From assembly GCA_026770585.1 (NCBI GenBank), contig MU646892.1:97343-121770 (forward strand): a DNA stretch of 24,428 nucleotides, in the 5' to 3' direction. Positions 1 through 12,200 of the stretch are shown here, one piece after another. The notes beneath the pieces were generated by a model, which was not told the origin of the DNA, made no database searches, and saw only the letters and a list, made by a program, of their open reading frames with translations. Position numbers and translations under genes: made by a program. The first letter of the stretch is position 1; each line of letters begins with the position of its first letter. Source of the stretch: Baffinella frigidus. Its lineage: Eukaryota; Cryptophyceae; Cryptomonadales; Baffinellaceae.

Positions 1-205
1 GGAACCCATCGCCCCCCGCCTCCCACCGCCCCACCCTACCCCCCTTTCCCCCGTTTTCACCCTTCCCTCCAGTCTCACCGTTTCCCCCAGGCTCGGCCTT
101 GCCCCCAGACTCGCCCCCCCCCACCCCGGGCTTGCAGGCGCGCACGAGGGCGAGGGCTGCGTGGCGGAGGGCCTCTGGCGGGAGGGTCGCAGCTCCCAGT
201 AACGC
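1..205 (-). CDS. VPS8: VPS8 exon V25 (continues past left edge)
   Basis: Acceptor GATGACAG|GCGTTA, phase 0. It encodes 'ALLGAATLPPEALRHAALAL' then 'VRACKPG' before a Gly/Glu/Lys-rich stretch running off the window. The helix fits the solenoid downstream of V24; the Gly-rich part may be a lineage-specific loop. A copy of the acceptor and first codons lies at 248-270. Confidence 0.7.
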
Positions 206-3200
206 CTGTCATCACATGCCACGCTCAGGTCAGCGAAAGGCAAAGTCGCACCACCCAATAACGTCTGCAAAGCCACCCTGACGTCAGCAAGTTGCCCGAT
301 CGGGCAACTTATCCATACACATCGACCTGTAGAAATCAACCCAGTAAGTCAACTTCGGAGTCCTAGTGGGTACAACAAAGAGGACTGCCACTGTACCACA
401 GCGGGATCGTGTTAAGGTTCACAAACGTTTGGATCACTCATCTCCCGGCTCGAGAGTGATACAGAAGAAGCAGAAGCAAGAGGGCGGCGGGTGACCTCTT
501 ACACGAGGAAGCGGAGAATACAGCAACCTCATCTCGTCGCCTGTTAGATTATATTTAGCAACACGTCAATCAAACGAATTTCCGGTACGCATCCCGGTAT
601 TTCAAACCCCCACAATACGAAATGAATCCAACACCACGCCACAATCTGAGATATAGTGGTGGCGGGACTGAAAAAAGACACCTCTTGCACGAGGAAGCGG
701 AGCAGCTCTACACGCTCGTTCTCCTCCAGGCTGCACCCACCGCCTTTCGCCACCCCCTCCCCGCGCCCCGCCTCCCGGGACTGTCCCTCTCGCAGCTCCG
801 ATCCGTGTCTTGACACGGATGAGTTTGAGCCATTTCTTGACGAGGAGGTGTTGGAGCCATTTGAGAGATTGGAGCCATTTGGGACGTTGGAGCCGTTGGA
901 TGGGTTGGAGAGGGACGTGAGGAGGAGGACGCGATCCACGACCTCCTGTCACGTCCACCAACCGACGCGGTCAGCGAGAGTCACGTCCACGAAGAGACGC
1001 GTTTAGCGTGAGTTATGTCCCGGCACGCGAGTCAGGCACGCGAGTCACCCCAGACAGACGCTGACGCCGCACGCGCCGCGACGCGTGTGGCGTATGTTCT
1101 AATATACAAGATAGTAGAGCGTTGAGCCATTTCGCAGCGATTTTGGCACCTGGCGCGCTACAGTAAGCATCTCCTCCCTCGGACAGCCTTCCCCCCAGCT
1201 GCCCAGGTTCTCACAGCACACTCACGCATGCACGGGAGGCAAGATGAGTGGGACCAGAGCAGCAACTGCTGCACCGGACCCCGAACCCCTCAACATGCAA
1301 ACCAAAGCTCGAAGCCTGCTCCACCCTGCGGGTGCACCTGGCGCGTGACCCTGCGACGCGGCCCTCCCTCTTGCAGCCTCCCCTCGGGCAGCTTGAACGC
1401 GTCCAGTGCCACCGTCACCTGCCGTGCGATTGCAAGGCCATGATCATCATCAAGGTGTCTCCTACCACAGTACATCAAGGTCTCTCCTGCCAGAGTGGTG
1501 CAAATCAACGTCTCTCCTACCACACTACATGCACACAAACCCCCGCGGTTGCTGGTGCACTTCAAACCCAAGGACACGTCTAGCGCAACTTCCATCTGCC
1601 GTGGTGGTCACTAAAACAGTGAAACAATGCCCAACGTTGACCGCTTAGTACCACCATCGTCAAGGAAACCCCAACCGTTGCTTCACAGGTACCAGCACCA
1701 CCTTCTGGAAACCTCAACCTCAAAAATGGAGTGCATCCCCTTCTTGAAGCCCCAACCGTTGGTGCACACCTTCTCGGAACCTTGCCTTCTGCGAGACAGG
1801 TTCCCGAAACAGTAAAACCGCTGAACGCCAAAAGCTTTGTAGGGCAACCTGGTCGAGTGCGGAAGCAAGCAAGGCGTCTCGCTCCACGTCTCGCCACGCG
1901 GTGCATGGTCGGGAGAGAATGCACACACAACCTCATCTCACAGAGAGTGCCGATACGCTCCACACCCCAAACCCCATAGGAGACCTGATCGAGAGCGGAG
2001 GCGAGGCGTTTTGCGCCGCGTGTCGCAAGGCGGTGCAGAGCTGCGAGAGAGTGGCGGCACGCCAGACACTCATCGCCGTGTGCATCCGCCGGCAATACTG
2101 CGCCGCGAGGAAGCACGACCCCTGCCGTACCACCCACATTTCAATAGGGTAACGTCCTGAAACCGGGTAGTTAGGCCTACGGTATTGCCTAGGTAGGCCG
2201 TAGGTTTCCTAGGACCTAGGTTTCGTAGGACCCCCCCTAGGCCGTAGGGTACCCGGTTTTCACGACGTTAGGCTATGAATGTGTAGGTCAGAGCGGTGCA
2301 GAAGTTGTTGTCTTGTATCCTGCTGGGCACTAGAGAATGCCCGCAGGAGAGGCACTCGCCTCTCGTCGCGGATCCGCAAAGTGCCTCGCGGGGGACCACC
2401 CCTGCCGCACCCACCAACCACTACTTACCATGTAACAGTACGCGCTGGTACCATCACTTCCAACTTCAAGGGCACTCATCGCCGTGGGGACCCGCCGGCA
2501 ATACCGCACCCCGCGGGAGGACCACTCCTGCCACCCAAAGAGATATGTCAGAGTGTTGGATCCCGAGCCAGGTTGTAGAGACTGCAAGGTTTGATCGGCA
2601 GGTTCGGGAATGCCGCGCCGCGAGGGAGCTGGGACCCTGCCGCACCCAGTGCACTGCCTGTCAGTGTCGAGCGGGTGTCATCACCCTTGAAACACCCATC
2701 CAGTGGACCACCACCAGTCAGGCGCGCCCTTTGGGAGCACCACCCACCCTCGCCGCGCGCTCCCGCATCATCACCGTGATGAGGCAGGATCAGCCAACAT
2801 CTCCACGCCTGTCGCACCCAGGTGGTGGCACCAATCAGGCGCGCAAGACCCGGGTCCAGGTGGGATCAACCAATATCCCTGGAAGAATGGGCGCCACGTA
2901 GCTCAAGGGGGCTGCACGGGGTTGCACGTGCCTGAGCGTGAATAGTGCAGGCGGGCCAGTTGTGCATATAAGTGAGCGTTTTCGAGGAAAAATGACTCTA
3001 CTGTAAAGCACCAATGACCCCCCTCAAACGCGAAACAGCGAGCGTTTTCGGGGGAAAGTGACCCTTCCGTAAAGCACCAATAACCTCTCTAAAATGCGAA
3101 CCTGAGGCGGGCCCGCCGTAGAGGAGGAGAGCCAATGGCTCCAACGCCCCTGCCGCGCGCGACTTGTCGAGAGGCAACGCTGAAGATGGCGATTTCAGCG

Positions 3201-6200
3201 ATGCGCACTGCACCACCAGCCTGCGGCCCACGCCAGGCCACACATCATCCCACGCCAGGCCACACATCATCCCACGCCAGGCCACACATCATAATTTACG
3301 GTCCACACTCCCTCTTTTGAAACATGTTCCCAGGTACACATGAAACATCATTCCGCATGGCAATGGCACAAATTGCTGAGGAAAGTCAAGGAACATCACT
3401 TCCAAGGCAAGTCACTCGCCAAGACTCTTGATTGAAAGACACCGAGGCAAAGCTGTGCCCTTCGGCGAAAACAATCCTGCCTAGGAGACGTGTGACACAT
3501 ATCGTGATGGGGAACGTGTGACACGATGGAGGCGTACCTGAGCAGCACGCCAGCATCGTCACCCCCCCCTCCCCCGTCTCCTCTCTCTTCTCCCGTCCCG
3601 TCCAGGCCCTCTTCGGCGCCAGTCTCCTCTGCAGGACCGAAGAGGTTATGAGGTTTGCATTTCCGTCGTTCTGAGCAGTTTCGTTGCAGTCAAGTCGGTT
3701 TTCACCAGGCAAATCGATTGAGATGAGCAGAGCGGGCACAGACCGTGCGGGAGGGCGATGGACGAGAGGAGGAGGCAGGTAGGCGTGAGGAGGTCGTGTA
3801 GGCCTTCGGCGAAGAGGTGCACCAGTGCTAGGTGGAGCCGCGGTCTTGCCTCCCGGCATAGCTTCACCGCCTGCGCCAGGTTTAGCGTTTAGGACCAGGT
3901 TCACTTGATCGAAGACTGGTTCCCGTAGCACGGCTCAACTCTCGCCTGGCACGCGGCACTCGCCAGCCTGGGAGGCCTTCTGCGAAGAGGTCTCCTCTTC
4001 GCAGCCTCTTCGGCCCTCGCCTCCACCTCACGCTCGCACTAGCGCGAGGTGGAGGCGAGGGCCGCGTGGCAGGCGAGAGTTGAGGCGTGCTACGGGAAGC
4101 AGTGTTCGATAAAGTGTCTGGGAGTCTTGCCTCCCGCCATAACTTCACCGCCTGCGCCCAGGGGGAGAGACACGCTTATTTGCCGGAGAGAGGAAGAAAC
4201 CACTTGGTTGGGCGCGGAATCAGACGGCGCCGCACGTTGGCATTTCATTGCGGGCATGCGATTGAGGGGCAGACACTTTTCGAGTTTCGGGTTTCGGGTT
4301 TTGGGTCTCGGGTCTCGGGTTTCGGGTTTCGGGTTTCGGGTTTCGGGTTTCGGGTTTCGGGTTTCGGGTTTATGGCTTGAGGTTTAGGGTTTAGGGTAAG
4401 GCCTGGTGGAAGTCGATAGACGCAAGATCAATCCGGGGGATGCCTCTGCCTCGGCGCGCCCCTTCACCCCCCCGCCCTCAACCCTCAACCTTCAACCCTG
4501 AACCCTGAACCCTGAACCCTGAACCCTGAACCCTGAACCCTCAATCCTCAATTCTCAACCTTCAACCCTAAACCCTCAACCCTCAATCCTCAATCCTCAA
4601 TCATCAATCCTCAACCCTGAACCCTGAACTCTGAACCCCGAACCCTGAAACCTGAACCCTGAACCCTGAACCCTGAACCCTGAACCCTGCACCCTCAATC
4701 CTCAACCCTCAATCCTCATCCCTCAATCCGCAACCCCCCACCCTCAACCCCCAACCTTCAACCTGCAACCCTCAACCCTCAACCTGGAACCCTTCACCCT
4801 TCACCCTAACTCCGCTGCACGTTCCGGGTGGGAGGCAAGGTATTGCGGGTCAGGGGGGTGATTGCCTGGTGGAAGTCGATGGACGCAAGATCGATCCGGA
4901 GGATGCAGGCCTCAGCCTCGGCACGCCCTTTGACCCCCCCCCGCCCCAACTTCTCCAACAGCGCTTGCGCCACCTGCCACCCACCACCCAAGCGCGACAT
5001 CCATAACTTCACATCCTGGGTGTGCGGTACACATCCGTCATCTTTGAACATTCAGCCTGCCCCCCCCGCCCCATCTTCACCGCCCACGAGCAAAATTAAC
5101 TTACTTGACGTACACGTTGGTAAGTCAAATTTCCCTCGCGCGTGGGCGGTGGCTGGTAGGTGGCGCGGGCGGGTAAAGCCACACCGAGAGCAGTGATCCA
5201 GCAACGCTGCATCGTCATCCAGCAACGCTGCATCGCACCGTGTGCTTCAACACCCCCCGAACCCAAACCCATATCCTAACACACCAAACCCTAACCACCA
5301 AACCCCAAACGCAGGCGCGTTGGCGGTGAGCGTTGCAGTGAGCACCCGTAGAGTTGCACAGGTAACTTGTGGCGCAATTTCGGAAGGGAAGAGGACCTCA
5401 GGAGGGAGGGTACGCAGATCGCCTTGCAAGACAAGCTTCTGCAATGCCGAGAGGTACGCCCCCTCGCGCGTTGCTCCTGCTCTCCACCCCACCCGCACAT
5501 TGCGTCAGTGTCAGGAGCAGCCGGGTGTTGCTCCGACGGTGCGACTGAGAGCACCGCCTGCATTTCGCCAAGCCAAGCGTCTCGCCCGTGGAGAGTGGAG
5601 TCGGGCAACAGGTTGTGTGGTGATTGTTTTTGCTGTCACATATTTGCATCCTCAACTATTTCATATTCCTATGCCATGCCCCGTAAGAAACGGTCTCAGA
5701 AAAGTGAATTGCCCCTCGGTTCAAGGTGGATCGAGGATAGATGAGGACCGAAGGGGTCGAGGTGGTCCCGCGCGGCAGAGATCATCGCGCGTAACAGCAC
5801 GTTTTCACGAAAGCTGATGCCCTCTCGATTGGATCAGCGGCCAGGACCAAGTTCGTTCTCTCTCGGGGTTCTCGCTCGGTCTGAATTGGATCGAGGATTT
5901 AGGGTCCAGGGTTTGGGGTTTAGTGTTTAGGGGGAGGACCGGAGGGGTCGAGGTGATCGCGGGCGGCAGAGAGCATTGCGCGCAACAGCACGTCCCCCCG
6001 CCCCGCCTGTTTCATTGTTTCGGGTTTCGGTTTTCGGGTTTAGGGGTTATTGGACAGGATTTAAGGTCTGGGGTTTAGGGTTTGGAGTTTAGGGTCTAAG
6101 AGTTCAGGGTTTAGGGTGTAGGGTTCAGGGTTCAGGATTTAGGGTGTAACGCACCTCAGCGCTGGCGCGACAGCACGCCTCAAACACACCCGCGGCCCCT

Positions 6201-9200
6201 GTCGCCTCCCACGCTCTCCCGGCGCCACTTCCTCCCGCCTCGTTCCCGGAGCCACTTGCCGTGTCCTGTCCGGGCCTGCGCCGCAGGTTTCAACGTGAGG
6301 TGAGATCATGCTGCAGACACCGTTTGTAGGGAAATGTATCGCAAACGTCAAGCCATGTGTATAAACCGTAAACGGCAAAGAGGCTATCGCACGTGCTGCG
6401 GCCCCGAAAGCTGCCGCTGGGCTACGGGAGGAAACGCGCCAAGCGCGATCATCGGCCCTCGCCAGAGATCGGGGTTGTTGAGAGGCCACCTGGCCTCGAG
6501 ACCTCTCTACCTCTGCCTCATTCGGGTTGACTGACTACTCTCAAGTTGAAACGTGGTTTTGCGGTACACATCCCTCAACTCTGGAGTGAAAAATGTCCCG
6601 ATCTCACCAAATTGGTGAGCCCAAATAAATCGAGACGTCAAGGCCTCGAGAAGCACCTGGCCAAGGCCTCGAGAAGCTCCGTAGTGAATGGTAACGCCAA
6701 ACCGAGTGAATAAACCCTACAGGGCAAACGGGCCCCCGCACGCACCTGGGCAGGGCCTCGAGCAGCTCCCGCACAAGCCCTTCCACCATCTCTCCCAGCT
6801 CCTCCCTCCCCGCCCGCTCCCCCCCAACCCCCCACGCTCCGTAACCCCCCACCCTTCCAACGCACAGACCCCCCGCGAGCGCGAGAGCGGAGAGGATGCC
6901 ATGCGTGCGGCGGGAAAGCAGCACCCGGTCGCGCGGGGAGCGGAGCAGCGCCCACCACACCTGGAGAGGGATTCACATGCAGAGTCAAGAAACGAGTTGC
7001 GGACTCTCTCGGTGCACACCCGAGTACTTACCCCTGGTGTAGGGTGTAGGGTGTCGCCCATCAAACCTGAGGTTCGATGCACGAGAGGCCTTCGACATGC
7101 CCAACATGCCTATCGGCAACTCTCGGCAACCAACTGCACGGAACCTGCGGGAAAGAGAGAGAGCGAGAGAGGGGGGGGGGGGTTGAGAGAGAGATATATA
7201 AGAGAGTACGACATCCCAACGCAGTCTGCCGAGATCGAGTCAAGCGACTCGTTCACGGGAGGAGTCACGCAAAGAGTTATCCTGGGCTGGGATCAGAAGC
7301 TGACTGAGAGATCGGAAGCCTCGCAATTTTTACGTATTTCAACGCATGCGGAGCACACGCCCAGTGCGCGTTCTTACTTTGACTTGGGGCCCCTACAGCG
7401 TCTGCACACGCAAAATATATGGGAGGGCGAACGAAGCAATAGGGCAGAGGCAGTACCTCTCCGCCCGGCCCCAACACACCAGCCCGACTCCCCAGAGCAT
7501 CCCCCGCAACCGCATGCGCGAAACTCGCCGCGAACCCCTCCGCCCCCCCGCGCCCCCCCGCGCCCCACCCCCCGCGCCCGAACACCCCCGCGGCGCGGGC
7601 GAGGGGGGAGGATCTTCGTGCGGCCGCGTCTCCGACCCCTGGGCTTCCCAGGAGGGATACCCGCGCCACTTCTCGGAGCTCTACGGATGTTGGGGTTACT
7701 CCACCCTGACCCTGGCGCGTGAGAGAGGAATCTCCGCGGAAGTCGTGCGGTGCGTTAGCCCCCCCTCCGCCGCCGGGGGAGCTTGTGTGAGAAGGGGTTG
7801 TGGTGGATGCGAGGGTGAGGAGGCGGAGGGTTCCGTCCCGCGTGACGACCGCGAGTGCCTGCTTTCGTTGAGAGAGTCAGCGGCCATCGGGCTTGTATGC
7901 GGGTCTGTCTAGCAGCGACACACTGGTTTCCACTAGCCCTCCGAAGTGGACCCATTCGAGGATGTGGCTTGAGCCATTTCGTTTGAGCGGTCGTTCGAAT
8001 TGGGCGTAGGTGCGGGTCTGTCTAGCAACACACCACACCACACACCACGCTATGGAAACAGCTGATATGGATGCTGACAAGGGGGATGGTGCTGCAGCGA
8101 AAGACACGGCTGACAAGGCTTCAGAGTTTGAACACGTCTGCTGCTCAAGGTGCATACAAGAGGCCAACGCGAGGGTGAGAGTGGACCCCCCGCGAGGTTC
8201 ACTTAGTGAACACTACGTGGACCTCGCAGGTAGTCATGCGGGAAGGGGTGGGGTATCGAACGTGGTTAGAGAGCCAAGCGAGGGCGAGAAGAGGCAAGCC
8301 GAGCGAGAGGCTTCCGCTGTCTTGGCACTCCAGCCCCCTGCTCCATCCAGGGTACACTTTCATTCCGGGCAGCCCCCTGCACCATCAAGAGACAGCCCCC
8401 TGCACCATCCAGAATGCACTTGCATTCCATGTAGTCTCCAGCACCACCCAGCATCAACTCTCATCCCGTGCAACCCCTGCACCATCCACAGTGCACTCTC
8501 ATCACATGCAGCCCATGCACTGTCCAGAGTGCACCCTGGTCCCAAGGAGAAGCCCCTGCTTCGAGAAACCGCTTTCAAATCGCTTTGAGAAACCATGCGA
8601 GAAAGCAAGGCCCTTCGAGACACCACCGCGTCAGGTGTTTGGTCCCGTGTCTCACCTCCTCAAACCTGCATGCATGGTGCTGGGCTTTCGGCACGTGTGG
8701 GCTTTGAGTTGCTGCGATTTAGGCAGGTGGGCTTTGGGTCGCAGCAACCACCCCCAACCTTTCCACCGCAGAGCTGGGCGCGTATGCACCTAAACACTAA
8801 ACTTCAAACGACAGGCGAGGGCGGGGCACATACCCTTGCACAGTGCCTCTCCGCGGCAGCACCTTGATGACCCGAACATCCTCCCCCCACCCCACCGCGA
8901 TCGCCCCCCCCGGCCCTACCCCGGCCTGGTTTAGGGTTTATAGGTCCGGGTTTATGGTTTATGGTTTATGGTTTATGGTTTATGGTTTATGGTTGGTGGT
9001 TTATGTTGTATGGTTTATGGTTTATGGTGTTTGGTGTATGGTGTATAGTTTATGGTTGATGGTTGATGGTTGAGGGTACAGGGTGCAGGGTTCAGGGTTT
9101 AGGGTTCAGGATTTATATTTTAGGGTGTAGGGTTAGGGTTTAAGGTTTATGGTTCATGGTTTACGGTTTATGGTTTATGGTGTATGGTGTATGGTGTATG

Positions 9201-12200
9201 GTTTATGGTTTATGGTTTATGGTGTATGGTTCATGGTTTACGGTTTATGGTTTATGGTTTATGGTTGAGGGTGCAGGATTTGGGGGGTGGGGTTACCCCC
9301 GCCAATGCGTCTCCCTCTCCTTGCCGCCCGCGCGCGCCGTCCGAAGGGCTGTAGTCGCCCTGGGGGTAGGGAGCTTCGGAGGAGGCTGGGGGAGACCAGT
9401 CGAGCAGCGGCATCGATCCTGGGATAGGGTTTAGGGTTTAGGGTTTAGGGTTCCGGGTGTAGGGTTTGGGGTTGAGGGTTGAGGGCCGAGGGTTTAGGGT
9501 TCAAGGTTTAGGGTTGAGGGTTTAGGGTTGAGGGTTGAGGGTTGTTTCGGGTTTCGGGTTTAGAGTTTAGAGTTTGGGGTTTAGGGTTGAGGGTTCATGG
9601 TTTAGGGTGTGGATTTTAGGGTTCAGGGGTTAGGGTTTAGGGTTTGGGGTTTAGGGTTGAAAGTTCAGGGTTTGGGGTTCAGGGTTTAGGGTTTAGGGTT
9701 TAGGGTTTGGGGTTTAGGCCAGAGGTTCATCGTCAGTACGGGACCGGCCGTTCGTATAGGGCAAGATCCTGGTTTGAAATGAAACAAAGGTGCAGGGGGG
9801 AAGGTGCGCTTTTCGGTTGGCCCCACTTGACGGAACAACGGACCCGAATCTCGGGACGGTATGACACGAACCAGTGTTGAAGTGTTGGGAACCAGAACGT
9901 CGATACGGTATACCACGGACCAGTGTTGAAGTATTCAAACACAGAACATCGATGCAGACACGCGTGTCTGGGGAGCGCACATTTCTGGTCTCAGGTTTCG
10001 GGTTTCCGATTTCGGGTGTCGACTTTTGGTTTCCAGGTGTCGGGCTTCGGGTGTCGGGTGTCGGGTGTCGGTTTTCAGTGTCCGGGATGCGCACCTTTGA
10101 GACACGTCCTTGGGCGGCGGACCTTGAACGCAATCCGCGTCTGGGGCTGCAGCTGCGCCACAAACGCCATCTCACCCGCACACATGGCCACGGCCGACAG
10201 CGCGGGGCTGCTGTTGCTGCTGGTCCCATCCTCTGCGGACCCGAGAGCTGCGGCGGCAGCTGGAGGAGGGCACGCCAGCGCCAGAATCGGCCCTGGTGAA
10301 GGGTTTAGGGTTTGCTGCTGGTGTTACTGTCTTTGTTCGTTGTGCCGTGGTCTGCGGATCCCGAGAGCTGCTGCGGCGGTTGGGGGAGGAAATGAAAGTG
10401 CCAAGATTGGTCCTGGCGAGGGCAGGCTTGTTTCGAGTTTCGGGTTGAACGCAGGGTTGGTTTATATTGATGCGAACCGAGCGCCTCGGACAGCCATTGT
10501 TGGAGCAACGAACGCGATTCTCTCTTCCTGCTTCCCACCTCAGGAGCAGGAGCGCTATAGCCTACCGTCCAAACACACTATGCGGTATTCATCGTGTCCT
10601 TTCATACGCTCGAAACGGGCAACCTTCAGCTGTGGGTATGCATAATACTACTAGAGGCGATGTATAATACTACTAGAGGTTCTACAATAGTACCGTGTGC
10701 TGAGTACTCGGAGTGGCACAGGGAAGGGATTGGATGCAGTGTTGGGGCTTCGTTGGTTGCTGTCTGTCCTGCTTGTGTTGAGTGCCGAGGCGGATCCGTG
10801 ATACGGCTTGTTGTTGAGTACCCGGAGTGGAAACCGGACCCGTGTTGGGGCAGGGGGAGTACCGGTGTTGGGGCCAGAGGTGGCGGATGAGCCATCGAGG
10901 AGCGTCGAGGAGGTGACCCGCACCATCATCAGCACCTTGCTCAACTGCGAGCACACCTCCCATCTTCACACACATTTTGAGACACGCGTGCGATAGACCC
11001 TAGACAGCACCCTGCTCACCTGCGTGTGCACCCCCAAGCTTCAGAGGCTAGACGGTAGACGAGGAGGTGACCCGCACCATCATCATCACCTTGCTCAACT
11101 GCATTTAGGGTTTAGGGTTTAGGGTTCAGGGCGCCCCCCAGCTTGAGACGGCGCATCCGATGGAGGATAGACCCTAGACACGGAGGCCACGCGAACCATG
11201 ATGCGCATCCTGCTGACCCGCGACACGCCCCTCTAGCTTGAGACGCGCTAGACGCTAGACGTTCGACGCCAGACGCTAGACGCTAGACGCGACAAGCGAG
11301 AGGCCCGATGATATATAGGCTAGAGGCTAGACGCTAGGAACTAGACGCTCAACGACAAAACGATATGGTTCCGGACGATTCCGGGAGAGAGGCGAAAGCG
11401 CTGGATGCAGTCAGTCAGGTACGGCGGGAGACAAGGAGACCGTGTTGCTCCGCCTGAGTAAAACTGGGCTCGCCTTAGCTGCCCTTTTGCACTGGAGTTT
11501 CTGCTCGAGATATGTTGTATGGCGAGCCCAGGTGTACGCAGGCAGAGGTAGAATGTTTGGTGGGGGAAATGACGAGGGCATGCGGACAAGGGTCCCGAAA
11601 TGCCGTACTCTGCGGCTGAGTCGAGGGTATCAGAGTTGCGAGAAGAGGAGGACCTTGTGGGAGAGGCTCAGGTCGGCGTACCACCGACCGCGCGTGCAAT
11701 GCATTGCAGGCGTTTAGCGTCTACCATTTACCTATACACTAATCGCTACACGCATACACTAGACGCAACACGAGTGCAGTGAGTGAGGTCTGATGGAAGC
11801 ATTGAGTGGGAGAAGATGCGGACCTTGTGCGAGAGGACACGGCCAGCAGCACACCACATTTGGAAAATAAACTCCAGTACAAACAAGCTTTTATGTCAAG
11901 CCCAGTCTTACTCAGACAGAGTTGCACGGACCTTGTGGGAGAGGACGAGGCCAGAAGCGTCGGCAGAAATGAAGGCTGACTTCCCCCCGCACGGCTGGAT
12001 GCATCGCACGTGTAGAACCGATGATGTATGCGCTCCCGCAACCTGTTGAAAGTGCTCCCGATCACTTCTCTTCTTCTTCATTAACCTCTTGAAGTCCCTG
12101 TAAACAGATCCTGGAGCTCCGGTCTAACTGCTCGTTTGCTTTCGCGTGTGGTCCAGCTTTTTATGTATGTTGCAGTTGTTGTTGTCTGGCGTGTGGGTAC

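Larger units (their letters stand above)
206..681 (-). other. VPS8 intron V24-V25
   Basis: No other gene is seen. It holds a copy of the V25 acceptor edge (248-270), a perfect 22-bp palindrome centred at 299/300, and a copy of the V24 donor edge (491-516). Confidence 0.7.

Noticed and set aside
2466-2654. Additional VPS8 exons among the V22-like copies
   Set aside because: Copies diverge after the acceptor edge, lack matching donors, and would break phase between V21 and V22.
6688-7722. 344-codon plus-strand ORF
   Set aside because: It is antisense to VPS8 exons V13, V14 and part of V12; Pro/Arg-rich translation is what Gly-rich coding gives on the other strand.
8052-8588. Plus-strand ORF starting METADMDADKGDG, containing CCSRC
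   Set aside because: It lies in the V10-V11 intron of VPS8, its second half is a minisatellite, and no splice or family support was found.
8843-9434. ORFs of repeated VYGLWFMVYG
   Set aside because: Translation of a TTTATGG 7-mer array; not a gene.
4280-9718. A chromosome end or telomere fusion
   Set aside because: Blocks are short, of mixed orientation, dominated by non-telomeric variants, and lie between phased exons of one gene.
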